Shown: in pieces, positions 59,519 to 64,000 of the stretch
How positions within the stretch are numbered: position 1 is the first letter of the stretch
How the letters are laid out: each line of letters starts with the position of its first letter
DNA from: an uncultured Eubacteriales bacterium
Lineage (GTDB): Bacteria; Bacillota; Clostridia; Oscillospirales; Acutalibacteraceae
Assembly: GCA_934692675.1 (NCBI GenBank)
Contig: CAKUUD010000004.1
Coordinates: 1-64,000, forward strand
DNA length: 64,000 nucleotides
Direction of reading: 5' to 3'
The notes under the pieces: generated by a model
Seen by the model: the letters and a program-made list of their open reading frames with translations, nothing else
The model's database searches: none
Told to the model about the DNA's origin: nothing
Position numbers and translations under genes: made by a program

Positions 59519-61627
59519 TTACAAAAGATGGAACGCAAGGGTAAGTCCTGCGAAAACTATGGAAACCATAGAAGTGAGCTTAATTAAAATGTTGATAGAC
59601 GGACCGGAAGTATCTTTGAAAGGATCGCCAACTGTATCGCCTACAACGGCAGCTTTGTGGCAATCGGAGCCTTTGCCGCCGAGATTGCCGGCTTCTATAT
59701 ATTTTTTGGCGTTATCCCAGGCACCGCCTGCATTTGACATCATAACTGCTAAAACAAACCCTGTTATTGTGGTTCCTGCCAAGAAACCTGCCACGCCGTT
59801 AACTCCAAGAATAAGTCCGACAACAATCGGAACAACAACCGCAAGGACAGCGGGTAAAATCATCAATTTTTGAGAAGATTTTGTACATAAATCCACACAT
59901 GAACCGTAATCGGGTTCGGCTTCGCCTTCCAGCAATCCTGCTATGGATTTGAATTGACGTCTGACTTCCAGAACTATACTTTGAGCGGCTTTTCCGACTG
60001 CTTCCATGGTGAGAGCAGCAAATAAGAACGGAATCATCGCGCCGATGAACAATCCAACGAGGACAGGAGGATTGGTGATATTAAGATTGAAAACTGTTTT
60101 TGGGGAAAGTATTTGAACCTCAGAAATGTACGCGGCTATCAAAGCAAGAGCGGTAAGAGCCGCAGAACCTATAGCAAAACCTTTTCCGGTTGCTGCTGTG
60201 GTGTTTCCGAGAGAATCAAGAGCGTCGGTCCTTTCACGAACTTCATCTCCGAGCTCGGACATTTCGGCGATTCCGCCTGCGTTATCTGCTATCGGACCAT
60301 AAGCGTCTGTTGCCAAGGTTATGCCGAGAGTCGAAAGCATTCCGACTGCTGCCACGCCGATGCCGTAAAGTCCGCGGTTGAAGCTTATTAAATTGCTTAC
60401 GTTACCGCCGCAAGAGAAGAAGCTGATGAGAACGGCTGCGCCTACGATTATAACGGGGAGAACTGTTGAGTTCATTCCCAAAGAAAGGCCTCCGATAATA
60501 ACGGTAGCGGAACCGGTTTCGGATGTTTTGGATAATTCTTTGGTTGGCTTGTACGTTGCAGAAGTAAAATATTCGGTGGTGAATCCGATTAAAACTCCGG
60601 AAACCAAGCCTGCGATTATAGCGTAGAAAATTCCGATAAATTGCGGTAACAAAGATTTTATAACAAAAAATGAAGCGATTGCTATGATTATTGCGCTTAT
60701 ATAAGTTCCTGTGCGCAAAGATTTTAAAAGGTCTTTTTGACCTGCGTTTTCTTTGGTTTTAACGAAAAATGTTCCAATAATTGAAGCGATTACTCCCAGA
60801 GCCGCCAGAAGCATAGGCACTGCCATGCCTTTCATACCGAATCCTGCGCTCACTGCGAGGGCACTTGTTGAAACGATGGATCCGACATAAGACTCATATA
60901 AATCAGCACCCATTCCTGCGACGTCACCGACATTGTCGCCAACATTATCAGCGATAACAGCGGGATTTCTTGGGTCGTCTTCAGGGATTCCGGCTTCTAC
61001 TTTTCCTACGAGGTCAGCGCCGACATCGGCTGCTTTTGTGAAAATTCCACCGCCAACTCTTGCGAACAACGCCATACAAGAAGCGCCCATTCCGAAAGTC
61101 AACATATTAGAGGTAATACTTTGAATTCTTAAAGATTCGCTCGCTATGACTTCGACGTTTGTATACCAATATTTCAGGAAGAAATACCAAATAGATAAAT
61201 CTAAAAGTCCAAGTCCAACCACAACAAATCCCATAACTGCACCTGCAGAGAAAGCAACTTTCAAGCCTTTGTTAAGACCTTCTTTCGCTGCAAAAGCAGT
61301 ACGTGCATTCGCCATGGTAGCGGTTTTCATGCCTATAAATCCGGACAGAGCGGAGAAAAATCCACCTGTTAAAAATGCGAACGGAACAAAATGATTTAGG
61401 TACCCACAAAATGATAAAATCAAAAGCACGACAAATACCGCTGAAAAAAACACTCCAACGCCTTTATATTGACGTTTTAAGTATGCATCTGCACCTTTGC
61501 TTATCGCAGATGAAATTTTAATCATTTTTTCGGTACCTTGGGAATGGCTTTTTACTCTGTTAAACAAAAAGCCCGCAAAACAAAGAGAAATCAAAGAACC
61601 TATTGCTACAAATAACATCAAATCCAT
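59519..61627 (-). CDS. hppA: Membrane-bound pyrophosphatase (K+-dependent type, ion-pumping)
   Basis: 702-residue integral membrane enzyme with about 16 helices that couples PPi hydrolysis to H+ or Na+ transport. The substrate site has DVGADLVGKVEAGIPEDDPRNPAVIADNVGDNVGDVAGMGADLYESY, with the many Asp ligands. The second site is DAYGPIADNAGGIAEMS, and the third is GDTVGDPFKDTSGPSINILIKL. The segment NTTAATGKGFAIGSAALTAL carries Ala at the position that distinguishes K+-dependent enzymes (Lys in the independent form). Whether it pumps Na+ or H+ cannot be read. The ATG at 61627 has no clear Shine-Dalgarno. Confidence 0.95.
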   Translation of the reverse strand: MDLMLFVAIGSLISLCFAGFLFNRVKSHSQGTEKMIKISSAISKGADAYLKRQYKGVGVFFSAVFVVLLILSFCGYLNHFVPFAFLTGGFFSALSGFIGMKTATMANARTAFAAKEGLNKGLKVAFSAGAVMGFVVVGLGLLDLSIWYFFLKYWYTNVEVIASESLRIQSITSNMLTFGMGASCMALFARVGGGIFTKAADVGADLVGKVEAGIPEDDPRNPAVIADNVGDNVGDVAGMGADLYESYVGSIVSTSALAVSAGFGMKGMAVPMLLAALGVIASIIGTFFVKTKENAGQKDLLKSLRTGTYISAIIIAIASFFVIKSLLPQFIGIFYAIIAGLVSGVLIGFTTEYFTSATYKPTKELSKTSETGSATVIIGGLSLGMNSTVLPVIIVGAAVLISFFSCGGNVSNLISFNRGLYGIGVAAVGMLSTLGITLATDAYGPIADNAGGIAEMSELGDEVRERTDALDSLGNTTAATGKGFAIGSAALTALALIAAYISEVQILSPKTVFNLNITNPPVLVGLFIGAMIPFLFAALTMEAVGKAAQSIVLEVRRQFKSIAGLLEGEAEPDYGSCVDLCTKSSQKLMILPAVLAVVVPIVVGLILGVNGVAGFLAGTTITGFVLAVMMSNAGGAWDNAKKYIEAGNLGGKGSDCHKAAVVGDTVGDPFKDTSGPSINILIKLTSMVSIVFAGLTLAFHLL

Positions 61628-61718
61628 TATTTTACGAGTAAATGCTGCTAATTTAAGCGCACTAACTCTACTTCCCTTCTTTCTATGTAAATTTGCTCAC
61701 GAAAAATATATATTTCGC

Positions 61719-61751
61719 CCATGTCGAACTATATGTATCAAAGCGACATGG
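61719..61751. repeat. Inverted repeat between rplQ and hppA
   Basis: CCATGTCG (61719-61726) and CGACATGG (61744-61751) are perfectly complementary with a 17-nt loop. On the minus strand an AT-rich tract with a TTTTT run follows some 12 nt later. It may be a weak terminator of the rpsK-rplQ unit. Confidence 0.4.
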
Positions 61752-61776
61752 ACGATATTTAAGTAATCTTATTGAA

Positions 61777-62118
61777 TTAAATTAATTCTATTATTGCCAT
61801 CTCAGCGCCATCTCCACGTCTGGGGCCAAGTTTGGTTATACGGGTATAACCACCGTTTCTATCCGCATATTTTGGAGCAATTTTTTCAAAAAGATTTCTT
61901 GCAACTTCTTTTTTGGTTACGAAAGAGAAAACCATACGTTTGTTGTGAAGGCTATCGATTTTAGCTATTGTTATCATTTTTTCAGCAAGTGCGCGAACTT
62001 CCTTAGCTCTTGTAACAGTAGTTTCTATTTTACCATTTTCCAAAAGAAAAGTTACGAGTGCTCTTAACATTGCAAGTCTGTGAGCTGTAGCTCTACCGAG
62101 CTTTCTTTTACCTGACAT
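61777..62118 (-). CDS. rplQ: 50S ribosomal protein L17
   Basis: 113 residues of the short L17 type. Family signature at the start: KRKLGRATAHRLAMLRALVTFLLENGKIETTVTRAKEVR, and a C-terminal YTRITKLGPRRGDGAEMAIIEL. AAAAGGAGGT precedes the ATG. It follows rpoA by 25 bp, the usual end of the alpha operon. Confidence 0.98.
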   Translation of the reverse strand: MSGKRKLGRATAHRLAMLRALVTFLLENGKIETTVTRAKEVRALAEKMITIAKIDSLHNKRMVFSFVTKKEVARNLFEKIAPKYADRNGGYTRITKLGPRRGDGAEMAIIELI

Positions 62119-62143
62119 ATATTTTTACCTCCTTTTACCCTAA

Positions 62144-63097
62144 TTATTCGCAAGGCTTAGCTAAATCAAGTCCCATTGAATGTAATTTTTCAATTACTTC
62201 ATCAAGTGATTTACGCCCTAAATTTCTTACTTTCATCATTTCGTCTTCAGTTTTGCTTGTGAGGTCGTGAACTGTGTTGATTCCGGCTCTCTTCAAGCAG
62301 TTGAAAGACCTTACCGAAAGTTCCATTTCATCGATTGTTACATCTAAATCGGTAGGAGTGGATGGAGTAGATTTTTCCACCATCAAGTTTGTTCTTTCGG
62401 CGACTTCTGAAAGCTCTACAAACAAATTAAAATGTTCTATGAGTATTTTAGCTGCGATTGATACAGCTTCTTCGGCATTGATTACGCCGTTTGTCCAAAC
62501 TTCCAATGAAAGTTTATCGAAGTCAGTTATCTGACCTACGCGAGTGTTTTCCACTTTATAATTTACTTTAAGAACAGGAGTATAAATAGAATCAACTGCC
62601 AAAACTCCTATAACGGGGTTTGGATTGTTCGCTTTATGACGTTCCAAAGAAACATATCCTCTGCCTTTTCCGAGGGTTATGTCCATACGAAGTTTAGCGC
62701 CTTCGCCAAGTGTGGCAATGTGGCAATCAGGATTTATAATTTCTACATCGCTGTCGTGAATTATCATTCCTGCGGTTACTTCACATGGGCCAACTGCATT
62801 TATTTCTACAGTTTTAGGTTCATCACCTTGTATCTTTGCCAAAAGGCCTTTGATATTCAAGATGATTTCAGTAACATCTTCTTTAACTCCAGGGATAGTG
62901 GAAAATTCATGCATTACGCCATCAATTTTAACACTGCTCGGAGCAACTCCCGGGAGGGAAGAAAGAAGAATTCTTCTTAAACTGTTCCCTAAAGTATTTC
63001 CAAAACCTCTTTCAAGAGGTTCTACAACAAATTTACCATAATTTTTATCCTCAGACACTTCTTCAACCGTAACCCGAGGCTTTTCAATTTCTATCAT
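62144..63097 (-). CDS. rpoA: RNA polymerase alpha subunit
   Basis: 317 residues. The N-terminal dimerisation domain has FVVEPLERGFGNTLGNSLRRILLSSLPG. A linker near residues 235-245 contains repeated Thr and Pro. The C-terminal domain has the helix-hairpin-helix LKRAGINTVHDLTSKTEDEMMKVRNLGRKSLDEVIEKL, which binds UP elements and activators. Full length for the family. AAGGAGG precedes the ATG. Confidence 0.98.
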   Translation of the reverse strand: MIEIEKPRVTVEEVSEDKNYGKFVVEPLERGFGNTLGNSLRRILLSSLPGVAPSSVKIDGVMHEFSTIPGVKEDVTEIILNIKGLLAKIQGDEPKTVEINAVGPCEVTAGMIIHDSDVEIINPDCHIATLGEGAKLRMDITLGKGRGYVSLERHKANNPNPVIGVLAVDSIYTPVLKVNYKVENTRVGQITDFDKLSLEVWTNGVINAEEAVSIAAKILIEHFNLFVELSEVAERTNLMVEKSTPSTPTDLDVTIDEMELSVRSFNCLKRAGINTVHDLTSKTEDEMMKVRNLGRKSLDEVIEKLHSMGLDLAKPCE

Positions 63098-63172
63098 TAA
63101 ATCCTCCTTGATACTCTTAAATATTGAGGCAATCGCCTCAAAAAATATGCTACGATAAAAAATAATGTAACA

Positions 63173-63802
63173 TTATTTGGAGTACAATTCGACTATTAAT
63201 GTTTCTTGAACATCAAGATCTATATCTTCTCTTGCCGGCATAGCTATTTTTTTAGCTTCCAATTTTTCTGAATTGAGTTCAAGCCACTTTGGAACAACTC
63301 TTCCGCTGTTTGACTCTAAAACAGATTTAATCTTAGCGCTTTCGCGAGATTTTTCATTTATAGAAATTACATCTCCGACTTTTACTAAGAAAGAAGGAAT
63401 ATTGACCTTTTGTCCGTTAACACTGAAGTGATTATGAACAACAAGTTGTCTTGCTTCTGCTCTTGAACTTGCCCAACCTAAACGATAAACGACGTTATCA
63501 AGACGGGATTCCAAAATTGCGAGTAAGTTTTCGCCTTTTTTACCCTCTTTCATCTTGGTAGCCATTTCAAAATAATGAGCAAATTGATGTTCAAGAACAC
63601 CATAATAATATCTTGCTTTTTGTTTAGCTCTCAATTGTAAGCCGTATTCTGAATGTTTCTTGCGTCCTTGACCATGTTGTCCCGGAGCGTAAGAACGTCT
63701 GGAAAATGCACATTTTCCGCTGTAGCATCTTTCACCTTTCAGAAATAATTTTTGACCTTCTCTGCGGCATATTCTGCAAACCGCACCTGTATATCTTGCC
63801 AT
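63173..63802 (-). CDS. rpsD: 30S ribosomal protein S4, zinc-binding form
   Basis: 209 residues. Four N-terminal cysteines in CRICRREG and RCYSGKCAF form the zinc site of the C+ type. The S4 RNA-binding domain follows (SRLDNVVYRLGWASSRAEARQLVVHNHFSVNG). It also represses its own operon in other bacteria. GGAGGTG precedes the ATG. Confidence 0.97.
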   Translation of the reverse strand: MARYTGAVCRICRREGQKLFLKGERCYSGKCAFSRRSYAPGQHGQGRKKHSEYGLQLRAKQKARYYYGVLEHQFAHYFEMATKMKEGKKGENLLAILESRLDNVVYRLGWASSRAEARQLVVHNHFSVNGQKVNIPSFLVKVGDVISINEKSRESAKIKSVLESNSGRVVPKWLELNSEKLEAKKIAMPAREDIDLDVQETLIVELYSK

Positions 63803-63832
63803 ACTATTTATTGCACCTCCGATTCCTTTATA

Positions 63833-64000
63833 TTAAACACGTCTTCTTTTTGGCGGACGACAACCATTGTGAGGAATAGGTGTTACGTCCTTTATCATAT
63901 TAACATCAAGTCCTGCTGCCTGAAGAGCACGAATTGCTGCTTCACGTCCTGACCCTGGACCTTTTACATAAACTTCAACAGTTTTCATACCGTGTTCTAT
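63833..64000 (-). CDS. rpsK: 30S ribosomal protein S11 (partial, C-terminal part)
   Basis: The last 55 residues or so of S11, ending VTPIPHNGCRPPKRRRV and TAA at 63833-63835. The preceding KTVEVYVKGPGSGREAAIRAL is the characteristic S11 loop. The start lies beyond the right edge of the window. Gene order rpsK-rpsD-rpoA-rplQ is standard. Confidence 0.95.
   Translation of the reverse strand: MEHGMKTVEVYVKGPGSGREAAIRALQAAGLDVNMIKDVTPIPHNGCRPPKRRRV

Noticed and set aside
1..64000. CRISPR arrays, insertion sequences, integrases and attachment sites
   Set aside because: No regularly spaced direct repeats, transposase or recombinase motifs, or paired att-like repeats were seen by reading. A computed repeat search could still find short ones.

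Overview
The window is about 64 kb of an AT-rich Firmicutes chromosome, most likely from class Clostridia and close to the Oscillospiraceae/Ruminococcaceae. Evidence for this is endospore-specific genes (spoIIR, spoVAC, yunB, bofA), the conserved rimP-nusA-ylxR-L7Ae-infB-rbfA-nrnA-truB-ribF operon, the greA-lysS pair, a Clostridia-style pcrA, a zinc-type S4 and L28, and strong AGGAGG ribosome binding sites. I cannot name the species. A gut or host-associated lifestyle is only an inference, suggested by the secretion apparatus and a few reduced genes.

Layout. 1-18.9 kb is mostly housekeeping on the minus strand: alaS, a Cys-rich clostridial protein, pcrA, ricT-holB-darA-yaaO (without the usual tmk), rlmB, an iron cluster (feoAB fusion, small Cys-rich membrane protein, DtxR-type regulator), a Vat-like acetyltransferase and greA-lysS. 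Sporulation genes are interspersed. 19.0-25.3 kb on the plus strand is an intact phage head module (terminases, portal, protease with a nested scaffold, capsid, connectors) with no tail, lysis or integration genes. 25.35-32.8 kb is the rimP-nusA-infB operon, ending in a ribF that lacks its riboflavin kinase half. 32.8-34.7 kb holds an OGG-type glycosylase, rpmB and spoIIR.

34.8-54.4 kb on the minus strand is the main system: one long operon for a contractile injection system (CIS). In transcription order it has an unknown charged protein, sheath, tube, a small tail-assembly protein with a DUF6760 frame, a tube-like protein fused to a long coiled coil, a second coiled-coil protein, a 716-residue unknown protein, gp27-like hub, gp5-like spike, gp25, two baseplate-J proteins, a P2-I-type tail protein and a putative fibre or receptor-binding protein. 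No AAA+ ATPase, LysM protein or recognisable tape measure is present. A PAAR-like DUF4280 protein that could tip the spike lies alone at 59.1 kb. Two features of this operon stand out. The DUF6760 frame has no start codon and joins the upstream gene at a perfect T TTT TTC slippery site, predicting a -1 frameshift like that of phage tail-assembly chaperones. The sheath gene has its Shine-Dalgarno about 37 nt from its ATG, but a hairpin between them would restore an 8-nt spacing.

54.6-64 kb holds a solitary MazF toxin, a secreted protein of unknown function, asnB, corA, the PAAR-like gene, a K+-dependent-type membrane pyrophosphatase, and the rplQ-rpoA-rpsD-rpsK end of the ribosomal protein region (rpsK runs off the right edge). 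No tRNA, rRNA, CRISPR array, integrase or insertion sequence was recognised.
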